From assembly GCA_003260025.2 (NCBI GenBank), contig QFZU02000076.1, positions 33,819 to 97,818 of the forward strand: a stretch of 64,000 bases of DNA, written 5' to 3'. Positions within the stretch are counted from its first letter, which is position 1. The number at the start of each line of letters is the position of its first letter. Source of the DNA: Microbispora triticiradicis. Lineage in GTDB: Bacteria > Actinomycetota > Actinomycetes > Streptosporangiales > Streptosporangiaceae. The position numbers and the translations under genes were made by a program. Positions 1 to 9,894 of this stretch are shown piece by piece. The notes beneath the pieces are model-generated. The model made no database searches. It had not been told where the DNA came from and was given only the letters and a program-made list of their open reading frames with translations.

Positions 1-92
1 TGAACCCCAACGCGCAGTGGCTCTGGGTGGAGCACCTCACCGGCCTCCCGATCAGCGAGGCCATCTGCGAACACCTCCTGCGAGGAGCCTGA
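1..92 (+). CDS. 3' end of an unidentified gene (partial)
   Basis: Only the last 29 codons are in the window, ending at the TGA at 90-92 and reading ...WLWVEHLTGLPISEAICEHL.... The next gene starts at a GTG two bases after this stop, so the two are almost certainly co-transcribed. The tail is too short to assign a family. If the neighbour is a peptide-maturation protein, this could be another gene of the same small-peptide locus, but that is inference only. Confidence 0.5.
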   Translation, partial: NPNAQWLWVEHLTGLPISEAICEHLLRGA

Positions 93-93
93 C

Positions 94-1185
94 GTGGCGC
101 TTTTCCCCGACCACCTGCTGAACGACGCCCTGGCCTTCCTGCGCCGGATCTCCGGCGCCGAGCCGGCCGACGCCAGGCGCCTGCTGGACGACCTGCGGGC
201 CGGGCACCCGAACGTGCCGATGCGCCTCGTCTGGCAGCGCGACCATCCCGGCGGGAGCCACCACTACGACCTGCTGATCCCGGCGCCGGACGGCACGGTG
301 TCGGTCGCCTTCGCGCCGGCGCGGGCCGTACCGTGGCCGCTGCGCGGCAGCCAGAGCGCCGGCGAGCAGGTCGTCGTCCGTGTAGACGGCGCCGACGTCA
401 GGATGGAGCAGGCCATGGCGGTGCTCGACGGGCTGTGGGGGGACAGTTCGCTGGCCGTCCGCCTGGTGAACGCCGCCTTGGTGGAGCAGGAACTGGAGCG
501 GGAACCGGTCGAGCTGACCGCCGAGGAGCTTCAGGAGGCCATGGACGCCTTCCGGCGGGCCCGCGGCCTGCTCACCGTGCGGGCCACCCGTGACTGGATG
601 ACGGAGCGCGGGCTGGACCACGCGGCGCTGGAGGTGATCGTCCACCAGGAGGCCGCCATCGCCCGGCTGCGTCGCCGTGTGGCCGGTGAGGACGCCGCCG
701 GGCTGTTCGCCGCCGATCCGGGCGGCCACGACCGCCTGAGCGTGATGCGCCTGCGGTATCCCCACCTCGAAGCCGCCCGGGCGGCGGCCGCGCGGCTGCG
801 GGCCGAGGACGCCCGCGCGGCGATCTTCGCGAAGGCCGCCGAGGAGGCCTTCGAGTACGGCGCGGACGTCCGGCCGGCGCTCGTGTACCGCCGCGAACTC
901 GGCCCGGAGGCCGCGGGCGCCGGGGCCGGGGACGTCGTCGCCGGTTGCGGGCCGGAGCCGCTGGTCACCTGCGTCCTGGAGGTGCGCCCCGCCGTCCTCG
1001 ACGACGAGACCCGGCAGGCGATCGAGAACCGGATCTTCGACGACTGGCTCGCCCGCAGGCGGGCCGAGGCGAGCGTCGAGTGGATGTGGGGCACCGCGCG
1101 GCGGACCGGCTCCGTCACCCGGGCGCTCCGGGTGCCGGACGGTTCGCACGGCGCCTCGGAGGCCTCCCCGGCCGCCGGAGGGTGA
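94..1185 (+). CDS. PpiC/SurA-related putative peptide-maturation protein
   Basis: A 363-residue cytoplasmic protein starting at GTG 94, directly behind the preceding stop. Residues about 125-190 contain a helical stretch (EELQEAMDAFRRARGLLT ... WMTERGLD ... EVIVHQEAAIARLR) that looks like the N-terminal chaperone domain of PpiC/SurA-type prolyl isomerases, followed by a degraded parvulin-like region with no signal peptide. This resembles, from memory, the TIGR04500 family of putative peptide-maturation proteins found beside actinobacterial ribosomal-peptide loci. The C-terminal part contains a DDETRQAIENRIFDDWLARRR helix typical of parvulin-family tails. The precursor peptide would lie left of the window. 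No terminator was recognised in the 170 bases before the convergent rox gene. Function is unproven. Confidence 0.5.
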   Translation: MALFPDHLLNDALAFLRRISGAEPADARRLLDDLRAGHPNVPMRLVWQRDHPGGSHHYDLLIPAPDGTVSVAFAPARAVPWPLRGSQSAGEQVVVRVDGADVRMEQAMAVLDGLWGDSSLAVRLVNAALVEQELEREPVELTAEELQEAMDAFRRARGLLTVRATRDWMTERGLDHAALEVIVHQEAAIARLRRRVAGEDAAGLFAADPGGHDRLSVMRLRYPHLEAARAAAARLRAEDARAAIFAKAAEEAFEYGADVRPALVYRRELGPEAAGAGAGDVVAGCGPEPLVTCVLEVRPAVLDDETRQAIENRIFDDWLARRRAEASVEWMWGTARRTGSVTRALRVPDGSHGASEASPAAGG

Positions 1186-1356
1186 CGATCCCGGGAACCG
1201 CCGCGTGACCACCATGAGGGCCTCCACCGGATGCGTCCGGCCGACGTCGCGAGGACCGCCGCCGTCGGCCCGCATGCAGCCCACCGAGGCACTCGGAACG
1301 GTCTGAACCAGTCCCGCTTCCGCCCACCGGTCATCCGCGCGAGCCGTACGAGGCGT

Positions 1357-2871
<1,515 letters not shown>

Positions 2872-2980
2872 CTATAGCTTGAAAGTGGCGGGGGATCGCC
2901 TTTCGCGGCCACCCCATTTGCGCCACCCCCCTCACACCGACACACGAGTTATCCGGCTGCCCGTATTCGCGGTGAAACGG

Positions 2981-3010
2981 TTGGGCGGGATGGTCTGGGG
3001 CTGGTAGCGT
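2981..3010 (+). promoter_or_regulatory. Candidate sigma-70 promoter
   Basis: TTGGGC (2981-2986) and TAGCGT (3005-3010) are separated by 18 bases, a good actinobacterial housekeeping-type spacing. It lies upstream of a 17-codon reading frame and the alpha/beta hydrolase at 3159. Called by eye only. Confidence 0.45.
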
Positions 3011-3047
3011 GCGGGTGATCGTGACAGGCCGCGAGGAGGTGAGACCC

Positions 3048-3101
3048 ATGAACGTTGTGTCGATGGGGTGCTCCCTCTCGTCATCACGGTCGGGCGACTG
3101 A
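3048..3101 (+). CDS. Possible 17-residue leader peptide
   Basis: ATG 3048 is preceded by GAGGAGGT with 7-8 bases of spacing, one of the best ribosome-binding sites in the window, and reads MNVVSMGCSLSSSRSGD before a TGA. It sits between a good candidate promoter and the hydrolase start at 3159, which itself has only a weak ribosome-binding site. It could be a translated upstream ORF controlling the hydrolase, or chance. No known leader motif such as CCRR is present. Confidence 0.3.
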   Translation: MNVVSMGCSLSSSRSGD

Positions 3102-3158
3102 CATAAGGAGTCGCCGGGAGCGCCTGGACAACAAGCACTCCCGGAAAGCGACAACCTA

Positions 3159-3908
3159 ATGCCTTCTGTGCATTTCACTTCGGAAGAAACGTCGAACGGC
3201 GTCATCGCGCGCGGATTCACCGTGGGCGAGGTCCCCGGCATGCTCTGGTCGCCCGAGTCCGGTTCCGGCCGCGCGCCGCTGGTGCTGCTGGGGCACGGCG
3301 GCGGCCAGGACAGCAGGGCGCCGGGGATGGCCGGCCGCGCGGCCCGCCTCGTGGGCGACGGCGGTTTCCACGTCGCCGCCATCGACGCACCCGGTCACGG
3401 CGGACGGCCGCGTACGGAGGACGACGAGCGGGAGATCGCCGCGCTCCGGCGGGCGATGGCGGCGGGCGAGCCGGTCGGCCCGATCGTCGTCGCCTTCAAC
3501 GCCGGCATCGCCAGGCGTGCGGTGCCCGAGTGGCGGGCGACCCTGGACGCCCTCCAGGAACTGCCGGAGATCGGCGCCGGCGGGCCGGTGGGCTACTACG
3601 GCGTGAGCATGGGCACCGCGATCGGGCTGCCGCTGACGGCGGCCGAACCCAGGATCACCGCGGCGGTGCTCGGTCTCTACTCCTACGACGAGGCCCTGGC
3701 CGAGGCGGCGGGACGGATCACGGTGCCGGTCGAGTTCGCGCTCCAGTGGGACGACGAGCTCGTCCCGCGTGAATCCGGCCTCGCCTTGTTCGACGCGCTG
3801 GCCTCGAAGGAGAAGACGCTGCACGCCAACGTGGGCGGGCACCACGAGGTGCCCGGGTTCGAGGCCGACAGCGCGGTCCGGTTCCTCGCCCGGCATCTGC
3901 GGGGGTAG
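3159..3908 (+). CDS. Alpha/beta hydrolase, dienelactone-hydrolase-like
   Basis: A 249-residue soluble protein with the alpha/beta-hydrolase pattern. GHGGG at residues 45-49 is the oxyanion loop. GVSMG places the nucleophile at Ser150. Acidic residues around 198-199 (WDDELVP) and a histidine at 228-229 (GGHHEVPG) complete a likely Ser-Asp-His triad. It resembles small esterases or dienelactone hydrolases, but the substrate cannot be read from sequence. It is divergent from rox, with the RAE and a candidate promoter in the 374-base gap between them. Its own ribosome-binding site is poor, so translation may depend on the short upstream frame at 3048. Confidence 0.7.
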   Translation: MPSVHFTSEETSNGVIARGFTVGEVPGMLWSPESGSGRAPLVLLGHGGGQDSRAPGMAGRAARLVGDGGFHVAAIDAPGHGGRPRTEDDEREIAALRRAMAAGEPVGPIVVAFNAGIARRAVPEWRATLDALQELPEIGAGGPVGYYGVSMGTAIGLPLTAAEPRITAAVLGLYSYDEALAEAAGRITVPVEFALQWDDELVPRESGLALFDALASKEKTLHANVGGHHEVPGFEADSAVRFLARHLRG

Positions 3909-3931
3909 ACACCTCACCGGCCCGAGGGGGC

Positions 3932-3961
3932 GCGGGATCGCCGGCCGGTCGCCGATCCCGC
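3932..3961. terminator. Candidate intrinsic terminator hairpin
   Basis: A perfect 9-bp inverted repeat, GCGGGATCG (3932-3940) and CGATCCCGC (3953-3961), encloses a 12-base GC-rich loop. It lies between the convergent hydrolase and MFS genes and could serve both. There is no long T tract, as is usual in actinomycetes. Confidence 0.55.
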
Positions 3962-4045
3962 TTCCCTGTCGTTCCACGCCTGGGACACGTCGGCCGTCGA
4001 GGAGCCCGCCGATCCAACCCCGCGAGCCGACTCCCCAAGATCTCG

Positions 4046-5329
4046 TCAGTTGAGGTCGGTGGCGGGCCGGGGCGTCGCCCGCGCGGCGGGGGCGGTCTCG
4101 TGGGCCGGCGTCCGGACCCCGAACCACATGCCGAAGAACCCGGCCACGCCGAGCCCGGCGCACATGAGCCAGACGAGCGCGCCGTCGTACTGGAAGAGCG
4201 CCGTGCCCACGGCGGGTCCCACCGCGTACCCGATGGTGTGGCAGGCGGCGAAGGCGCCGATGTAACGGCTGCGCAGGTGTCCCGGCGCGGCCAGCGCCGG
4301 ATAGGCGTTCGACGACGGCGCGCTGACGATCTCGCCCATGGTCCAGATCAGCGCGCCGGCGAAGAGCAGCCAGACGCCGGCCGAGACGCCGGCCAACGCG
4401 AGCCCCCCGCCGATGAGCAGCGTCCCCACCGAGATCGCCGTCCGCATCGGCAGCCTCTGGACGTACGGGGTCAGCGGCAGTTCGAGCAGGATGACCAGGG
4501 CGCCGTTCAGGGCGACGACGGCGCCGTAGACCGCGGTCGGCAGGCCCCGGTCCCTGATCTCCAGGGGGAGGACGGCCTGATACTGCACCTCGGCGAGGGC
4601 CGTCGCGAACATCGCGGCGAGGACGAGGAGATAACGGCGGTCCCGCAGGACCGCGCGGTAGCCGCCGCGCGTCCCGTCCTCGTGCCGGACGGCCTCCGCC
4701 GCCTCGCGCCCGGGCCGGCCTCCAGGCAGTACGAACATCGCCGCCACCGCGAAGACGACACTCGTGATCGCGTCCGCGAGGAAGACCGCGCGGTAGCCGA
4801 ATCCGGCCAGCCACACGCCCAGCAGCGGGGCGAGGGTCGCGCCGACGTTGAGCCCCAGGCGGCTCGCCGCCGTGGTGATCACCAGCCGGCGCGGCGGGGT
4901 CAGCTCCGACAGCATCGTCGTGGAGGCCGGCCGGTAGAGCTGGGTGACCGCGCCGATCGCCAGGCTGATCCCCAGCAGCGGCAGGTAGCCGGTCACGAAG
5001 CCGACGGCGCCGACGCCCACGCCGGACAGCGCCATCGAGGCGACGATCACGTTCCGCGCCCCGAACCTGTCGGTCGCGGCGCCGCCCGTCACCACCCCGG
5101 CGATCGCGCCGAGGCCGAACGCCGTGAGCGCGCCGCCCGCCTCGGCCGGGCGGTAGCCGAGCCCGGTGACGTAGAGCACCAGGAAGAGCGAGACGAAGCT
5201 GCCCATCCGGTTGACGGCGATCCCGCAGAGGAGGGCGAGCACGGGAGGGGGCAGTTCGCGGAGCGTCCGCAGCACGCCGGCGCGCTCGTCCCCCTGCGGC
5301 GCCGCGACGGGGGGCTGGTCCTCGGACAC
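4046..5329 (-). CDS. MFS transporter, likely exporter of the cluster 1 product
   Basis: A 427-residue major facilitator with about 12 hydrophobic helices and the loop 2-3 motif A as TDRFGARNV. I chose GTG 5329 (MSEDQPPVAAPQ...) because GAGGAGTGAGGA lies just upstream and the more upstream frame runs into the ATP-grasp gene. It follows that gene by 44 bases in the same direction, so the two form a minus-strand operon divergent from the main biosynthetic operon. A drug-exporter role fits its place at the cluster edge; tabtoxin clusters also carry an MFS transporter (TblR). Substrate is inferred from context only. Confidence 0.8.
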   Translation of the reverse strand: MSEDQPPVAAPQGDERAGVLRTLRELPPPVLALLCGIAVNRMGSFVSLFLVLYVTGLGYRPAEAGGALTAFGLGAIAGVVTGGAATDRFGARNVIVASMALSGVGVGAVGFVTGYLPLLGISLAIGAVTQLYRPASTTMLSELTPPRRLVITTAASRLGLNVGATLAPLLGVWLAGFGYRAVFLADAITSVVFAVAAMFVLPGGRPGREAAEAVRHEDGTRGGYRAVLRDRRYLLVLAAMFATALAEVQYQAVLPLEIRDRGLPTAVYGAVVALNGALVILLELPLTPYVQRLPMRTAISVGTLLIGGGLALAGVSAGVWLLFAGALIWTMGEIVSAPSSNAYPALAAPGHLRSRYIGAFAACHTIGYAVGPAVGTALFQYDGALVWLMCAGLGVAGFFGMWFGVRTPAHETAPAARATPRPATDLN

Positions 5330-5373
5330 GTCCTCACTCCTCACTCTCTCCACCGGACGGGCTGTGTCGCCTC

Positions 5374-6630
5374 TCAGACGGAGACGACCTTCCGGGCGGC
5401 GTGCGGGGGGTCGCCCTCGAACCGCGCGGCCCGCTCGGCCCGGTCGAGCACCTCGTCGCACTCCTCCGCCGTACGGCCGCGGGCGATGAGGAAGCCGTAC
5501 CGGGCGATGGCGCCGTCGGGCGGCAGGATCAGCGGTGTCCCCGGGCCGGCGACCGCCACCGACGCCAGCAATCCAGCCTCGGGATCGGGCTCCGGCATCT
5601 CCACCCGCCGCGCCACGCAGGTCTCCGGCGGATAGAGGAACCGGATGCCGACTGCACCGGCCCCGTGCGCGGTCACGTCGGGCCGCACCCCCAGGGCGAG
5701 GTCGGCCGCGACCACCCCGGAGTCGACGCCGTTGGCCAGCAGCCCGAGGTAGGGGATGAGATCGCCGCCGAGCCGGCCGTTCACCTCGATCAGCGCGTAG
5801 CCCTCGGAGGTCAGCTTGACCTCGGTGTGCGTCGTGCCGTGGGTGTAGCCGAGGGCGCGGTGCGTGTCCGCCAGCAGCCGCAGCAGGTCCGCGTCCCGAA
5901 GCAGCGGCTCGTCGGCCAGCACGACGTGCCCGGTCTCCTCGAAGTACGGCTCGCCGCCCAGGCGCTTGCGGGCGACCAGGTAGGGCAGGTACTCGCCGTC
6001 GTGGACCGCCGCGTCGACGCTGATCTCGGGCCCGGCGAGGAACTGCTCCAGCAGGATCTCGTCGTGGCCGGGCATCCCGCTCTGGCGTGCCGTACGGCTG
6101 ACGCCGACCGCCCAGCCGAGCTCGGCCTCGCCGGCGACCTTCACCACCCCCTGGCTCGCGCCGAGGCCCCGGGGCTTGGCCACCAGGGGGAACCCGATGC
6201 GCCCGGCCGCCGCCGCGGCCTCCTCCGGGGTCGCGACGAGCGCGTGCCGGGGCTGCCTGATCCCCGCCCGGTCGAGCAGTCGCCGCGTCGTCGGCTTGTC
6301 GCGTACGGCGGTCACGGCCTCGGGGGCGGGCCCGGGGAGGCCGAGCTCGGCCGCCACCCGGGCGGCGGCCTCGATCACCGCCTCGTGGTAGCTGATCACG
6401 CCGCGGACCGGTGTCCGCGCGGCCAGCTTCCGGGCCGCGGCGACGACCGCCTCCGGATCGAAGACGTCGACGACGGTGCTGCCCGCGATGTACGGGGTCT
6501 GCCAGGAGGGCCGTTCCGTCTCGAAGAGCCAGACCGGCCCGCCGCGCTGCGCGATCGAGGCCAGAAGGTACTCCCTGTAGTGCGGGAACCCACTTGCCAT
6601 GACAAGGAGCACTCCGTCGGAGTTCGCCAT
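5374..6630 (-). CDS. ATP-grasp ligase (cluster 1)
   Basis: A 418-residue ATP-grasp enzyme of the L-amino-acid-ligase/carbamoyl-phosphate-synthase-like type. The ATP-binding lysine segment is FPLVAKPRGLGASQG and the metal-binding end is HTEVKLTSEGYALIEVNGR followed by GGDLIPYLGL. Such enzymes join a carboxylate to an amine through an acyl phosphate, often making dipeptides. ATG 6630 is supported by GGGAGA 6-7 bases upstream. In the tabtoxin system an ATP-grasp enzyme (TblF) links tabtoxinine-beta-lactam to threonine for self-protection and prodrug formation; a similar role is plausible here. It is the first gene of the minus-strand operon and shares the divergent promoter region with the asparagine-synthetase homologue. 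Confidence 0.8.
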   Translation of the reverse strand: MANSDGVLLVMASGFPHYREYLLASIAQRGGPVWLFETERPSWQTPYIAGSTVVDVFDPEAVVAAARKLAARTPVRGVISYHEAVIEAAARVAAELGLPGPAPEAVTAVRDKPTTRRLLDRAGIRQPRHALVATPEEAAAAAGRIGFPLVAKPRGLGASQGVVKVAGEAELGWAVGVSRTARQSGMPGHDEILLEQFLAGPEISVDAAVHDGEYLPYLVARKRLGGEPYFEETGHVVLADEPLLRDADLLRLLADTHRALGYTHGTTHTEVKLTSEGYALIEVNGRLGGDLIPYLGLLANGVDSGVVAADLALGVRPDVTAHGAGAVGIRFLYPPETCVARRVEMPEPDPEAGLLASVAVAGPGTPLILPPDGAIARYGFLIARGRTAEECDEVLDRAERAARFEGDPPHAARKVVSV

Positions 6631-7146
6631 GTCTTCTCCCTGTGGTAGCGGCGTCGGCGGGCGCGCGGTCACGGTCGGCGCTTTATCCCGCGCAGCCCAC
6701 GATACGAGGACGAACGTACCCGGAGAGAATATCCGTCCGGTTTCCGCTTCCGGCAGGACCGTAATAAATCTAACAATCGCCGTCTGAGCTGCCGCTTCGT
6801 CCGGCGTACGACGCGCCTGTGGGTCGTTCGACAGGTGCACTATTCCGCTATCCGGCTTGTACGGAATGCGTGTGACGTGTGTCACTTCGAAGGTCTATTG
6901 CGGCCGCTTGTCCGGTACGTATACTTCCGAACGGCGTCATCGTTTTGCGTGATGAACAGATGTCCACTGGCTGCGGCCGGCGATTCATCGTCGTCGGCAG
7001 GTTATTGGTCGACGATATTTCCGGCAATTCTCGCTCCGCTATCCGATCGCTCTTTCCGCCTGCACGGTGTCTCTATATTCCGGTAAACCGCCGGCCGCGT
7101 TCACGGCCGGTATTCGCCTGCGAATTGACGAGTAAGGAAACATCGA
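6631..7146. promoter_or_regulatory. Divergent promoter region of cluster 1 (no gene seen)
   Basis: This 516-base gap is noticeably less GC-rich than the flanking genes and separates the two cluster 1 operons. I see no convincing coding sequence. Two perfect short palindromes stand out: GTGAC-GTGT-GTCAC at 6872-6885, and ATTCGC-CT-GCGAAT at 7112-7125, the latter 22 bases before the TTG start at 7147. Either could be a regulator site; no cluster-situated regulator gene is adjacent, so control may come from elsewhere. Confidence 0.45.
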
Positions 7147-8967
7147 TTGAGTGGATTCGTTGGCTGGATGGATTTCAGGCGCGACCTCGGCGCGCAGGAA
7201 GACGTCCTCCACGCGATGGCCGACACCATGCAGCACCGCGGTCCCGACGCGAAGGGGCTCTGGCTGTCGCGGCACGCGGCGCTCGGGCACCGGAGGCTCG
7301 CCGTCGGCGACACGGCGGGCGGCGCGGCGGGCGGTGACGCCCAGCCCCTGACGGCGGAGATCGGCGGCGAGACGGTGGCCGTCGTCCACGCCGGTGAGAT
7401 CTACAACGCGGCCGACCTCGGCGGGGGATCCTCCGAAGAGGTGCTGCTGCGCTCCTACCTCCGCTGGGGCGACCGGCTCGCCGAACGGCTCGACGGGATG
7501 GGCGCCTTCGCCGTCTGGGACGGCAGGTCGCGGCGGCTGCTGCTGGGCCGCGACCGCATGGGCCTCAAGCCCCTGTACTACTTCGCGTACCCGGGCGGCA
7601 TCCTGTTCGCCTCGGAGCCGAAGGGCATCATGGCCAACCCGCTGTTCGAGGCGCGCCTCGACCCGGCGGCCCTCCCGATCGTCCTGCAGCCGCGCCTCAC
7701 CCTGCCCGGCGAGACGCCGCTGGCCGGGCTGCGCGAGGTCCCGCCCGGCCACGTCGTCATCTGGTCGGAGGACGGACCGTCGCCGCGCCGCTACTGGCGG
7801 CTGTCCAGCGAGCCGCATCGGCACTCGTTCGAGGAGACCACCCGCCACGTGCGCGAACTCCTTGAGGACGCGGTCGGCCGGCAGGTCCCCGCCTCGGGGC
7901 CGTGCGCCGCCATGCTGTCGGGCGGCGTCGACTCGACCTCGGTCGCGGCGCTCGCCGTCCGCGCCCTGGCGGCCCGGGACGGCAGGAGTCTCGACACCTT
8001 CTGCGTCCGGTTCGAGAGCGACTCCGCGCACTTCTCCCCGACCGAGCTGCGGCCCGAGGTGGACGCGCCGTACGCGGCGGACGCGGCCGAATTCATGGGC
8101 AGCCGCCACCACACCGTCACCGTCGGCCTGCGCGACCTGCTGGACGCCGTCCCGGCCACCCGCCACGCCCGCGACCTGCCCGGCTGGGGGCAGTTCGACG
8201 CCTCGATGTACCTGCTCTTCCGTGAGATGCGGGAGATCGGCCCGGTCGCGATGTCCGGCGAGGCCGCGGACGAGATCTTCGGCGGATATCCGTACTTCTT
8301 CAAGCCGGAACTCGTCAACCGCGACGGTTTCCCGTGGATGGGCGACGGCCCCCGGCTCGCCGACTACCTCTCGCCGGAGATGCGGGAGATGGCCGACCCC
8401 GTCGAGGACGAGCGCGCCCGGCTCTCCCAGCTCCTCTCGGAGGTGCCGCGGCTGCCCGGCGAGGACCCCGAGAACGCGCGCATGCGCGAGGTGCTCCACC
8501 TGGGCATGTCCGGGCCGCTCGCGGTCGTCCTCGACCGCAAGGAACGGATGAGCATGGCGTCCGGCCTGGAGGTGCGCATCCCGTTCTGCGACCACCGGCT
8601 CATCGAGTACGTCTGGAACGTGCCCTGGTCGATGAAGTCCCGGGGCGGGCTGAAGGGCCTGCTGAAGGCGGCCATGGCCGACGTCCTGCCACCCGGCACC
8701 CTGAACCGGCGGAAGAGCGCCTATCCCCATGTGCACAACCCGGAATACGACCACGCGCTCATCGAGGAGGCGACCTGGATCGTGAGCGACGAGCGCTCTC
8801 CGATCGGCCGGATGTTCGACCGGCCGCGCCTCGCGGAGTTCATCCGCGGGATCGCCGCCGACCGGCTCCGGCCGGACCTGCCCGGCGGGACGAGCGCGCC
8901 GCACATGCTCATCCAGCTCGTCGAGATGCGCAGGTGGATCGAGGACTACCAGGTGTCGCTCGGCTGA
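7147..8967 (+). CDS. Asparagine-synthetase-like ATP-dependent synthetase with altered glutaminase site
   Basis: A 606-residue AsnB-family protein. The start is TTG 7147, with AAGGAAA about 7 bases upstream. The mature N-terminus reads SGFVGW where AsnB has CGIVG, so the glutaminase nucleophile Cys is Ser. The oxyanion-loop motif NGEIYN is AGEIYN (residues 82-87), as in beta-lactam synthetase. The synthetase half is intact: the PP-loop SGGVDS (about 258-263), GEAADEIFGG (Glu372) and the downstream lysine motif NRRKSAYPHVHN. It therefore probably adenylates a carboxylate and uses an amine other than glutamine-derived ammonia, possibly intramolecularly. At the position where beta-lactam synthetase has its catalytic Tyr, this protein keeps the Glu of AsnB, so beta-lactam formation is a hypothesis. 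First gene of the main cluster 1 operon. Confidence 0.85.
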   Translation: MSGFVGWMDFRRDLGAQEDVLHAMADTMQHRGPDAKGLWLSRHAALGHRRLAVGDTAGGAAGGDAQPLTAEIGGETVAVVHAGEIYNAADLGGGSSEEVLLRSYLRWGDRLAERLDGMGAFAVWDGRSRRLLLGRDRMGLKPLYYFAYPGGILFASEPKGIMANPLFEARLDPAALPIVLQPRLTLPGETPLAGLREVPPGHVVIWSEDGPSPRRYWRLSSEPHRHSFEETTRHVRELLEDAVGRQVPASGPCAAMLSGGVDSTSVAALAVRALAARDGRSLDTFCVRFESDSAHFSPTELRPEVDAPYAADAAEFMGSRHHTVTVGLRDLLDAVPATRHARDLPGWGQFDASMYLLFREMREIGPVAMSGEAADEIFGGYPYFFKPELVNRDGFPWMGDGPRLADYLSPEMREMADPVEDERARLSQLLSEVPRLPGEDPENARMREVLHLGMSGPLAVVLDRKERMSMASGLEVRIPFCDHRLIEYVWNVPWSMKSRGGLKGLLKAAMADVLPPGTLNRRKSAYPHVHNPEYDHALIEEATWIVSDERSPIGRMFDRPRLAEFIRGIAADRLRPDLPGGTSAPHMLIQLVEMRRWIEDYQVSLG

Positions 8968-9015
8968 CGAGCGCCGTAGCGATGTGAACGCAGGCAACAC
9001 CGAGGGAGCTGCGCC

Positions 9016-9894
9016 ATGCTCGAACTGGTCCCCATCACCGACTCCATCGGCACGGAGGTCCGCGGCGTCGACGTCACCGGCGACATATCGGCCCGCGACT
9101 TCGACCGCATCTACCAGGCCTGGATCGACACCTGCCTCCTGCTGTTCCGCGGCCAGAAGATGACCCCGGAGCAGCAGATCGCGCTCACCAGGCGTTTCGG
9201 TGAGATCACGACCTACACCCGCTCGGAGTTCAACGAGCCCGAGCACCCCGAGATCCTCGTGCTGTCGAACATCACCCGGGACGGCAAGCCCATCGGGTCG
9301 GCCTACAGCGGCCGCGTCTGGCACAGCGACGGCCACTACCTCTCCGACCCGCCGGCCGGGACGATGCTCTACGCGATCGAGGTCCCGCCGGAGGGCGGCG
9401 ACACCTGGTTCGCCAACATGATGGCGGCGTACGACGCCCTGCCGGCCGCCATGAAGGAACGGATCGACGACCTCAAGGTCGTCATCAGCCGGGTGCAGTC
9501 GCGGCCGTACAACTATCCCGACCGTCCGGCGCCGACGCCGGAGGAGCGGGCGGCGTGGGTGGACATGCGCCACCCGATCGTGCGCCGGCACGAGGTGAGC
9601 GGCCGCAACGCCCTCTACAGCGGCGGTAACGTCCCGTGGCGCATCGAGGGGATGCCGGAGGCCGAGAGCGCCCCGCTCGTCACCTTCCTGCAGGAGTTCT
9701 CGGTCCAGCCGCGCTTCACCTACTGCCACAGGTGGCAGCCGGGCGACATCCTGCTGTGGGACAACCGCAGCGCGATGCACCGGGCCACCCCCTACGACTA
9801 CGAGGCGTATCGCCGCCTCATGCACCGCACGACGATCGCCGGTCACCTGTCCACCGGCAGCCCGGTGCCGGTCGGCGAGGCCATCGCCTCATGA
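9016..9894 (+). CDS. TauD/TfdA-family Fe(II)/2-oxoglutarate dioxygenase
   Basis: A 292-residue member of the TauD family, of normal length. The iron facial triad is visible as HSD (His103, Asp105) in VWHSDGHY and a distal His at about 255 in NRSAMHRA; the 2-oxoglutarate-binding arginine lies in YRRLMHRTTI near residue 270. Such enzymes hydroxylate, desaturate or otherwise oxidise unactivated carbons. In cluster 1 it may hydroxylate the DAP- or lysine-derived backbone; tabtoxin clusters contain a clavaminate-synthase-like oxygenase (TblC) with a comparable assignment. Its stop overlaps the ATG of the following GMC oxidoreductase (ATGA), indicating translational coupling. Confidence 0.85.
   Translation: MLELVPITDSIGTEVRGVDVTGDISARDFDRIYQAWIDTCLLLFRGQKMTPEQQIALTRRFGEITTYTRSEFNEPEHPEILVLSNITRDGKPIGSAYSGRVWHSDGHYLSDPPAGTMLYAIEVPPEGGDTWFANMMAAYDALPAAMKERIDDLKVVISRVQSRPYNYPDRPAPTPEERAAWVDMRHPIVRRHEVSGRNALYSGGNVPWRIEGMPEAESAPLVTFLQEFSVQPRFTYCHRWQPGDILLWDNRSAMHRATPYDYEAYRRLMHRTTIAGHLSTGSPVPVGEAIAS

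Noticed and set aside
7147..8967. Firm annotation as beta-lactam synthetase
   Set aside because: The glutaminase site is altered as in that enzyme, but the diagnostic catalytic Tyr position is Glu as in AsnB. Kept as an AsnB-like synthetase with the lactam role as hypothesis.
7039..9846. Very long open frame on the minus strand opposite the asparagine-synthetase-like and dioxygenase genes
   Set aside because: Shadow of high-GC codon usage: no family resemblance and low-complexity Arg/Gly/Ala/Val content, while the plus strand encodes two clear enzymes. Similar frames at 41895-44105, 44462-46672 and 59830-61425 were rejected for the same reason.
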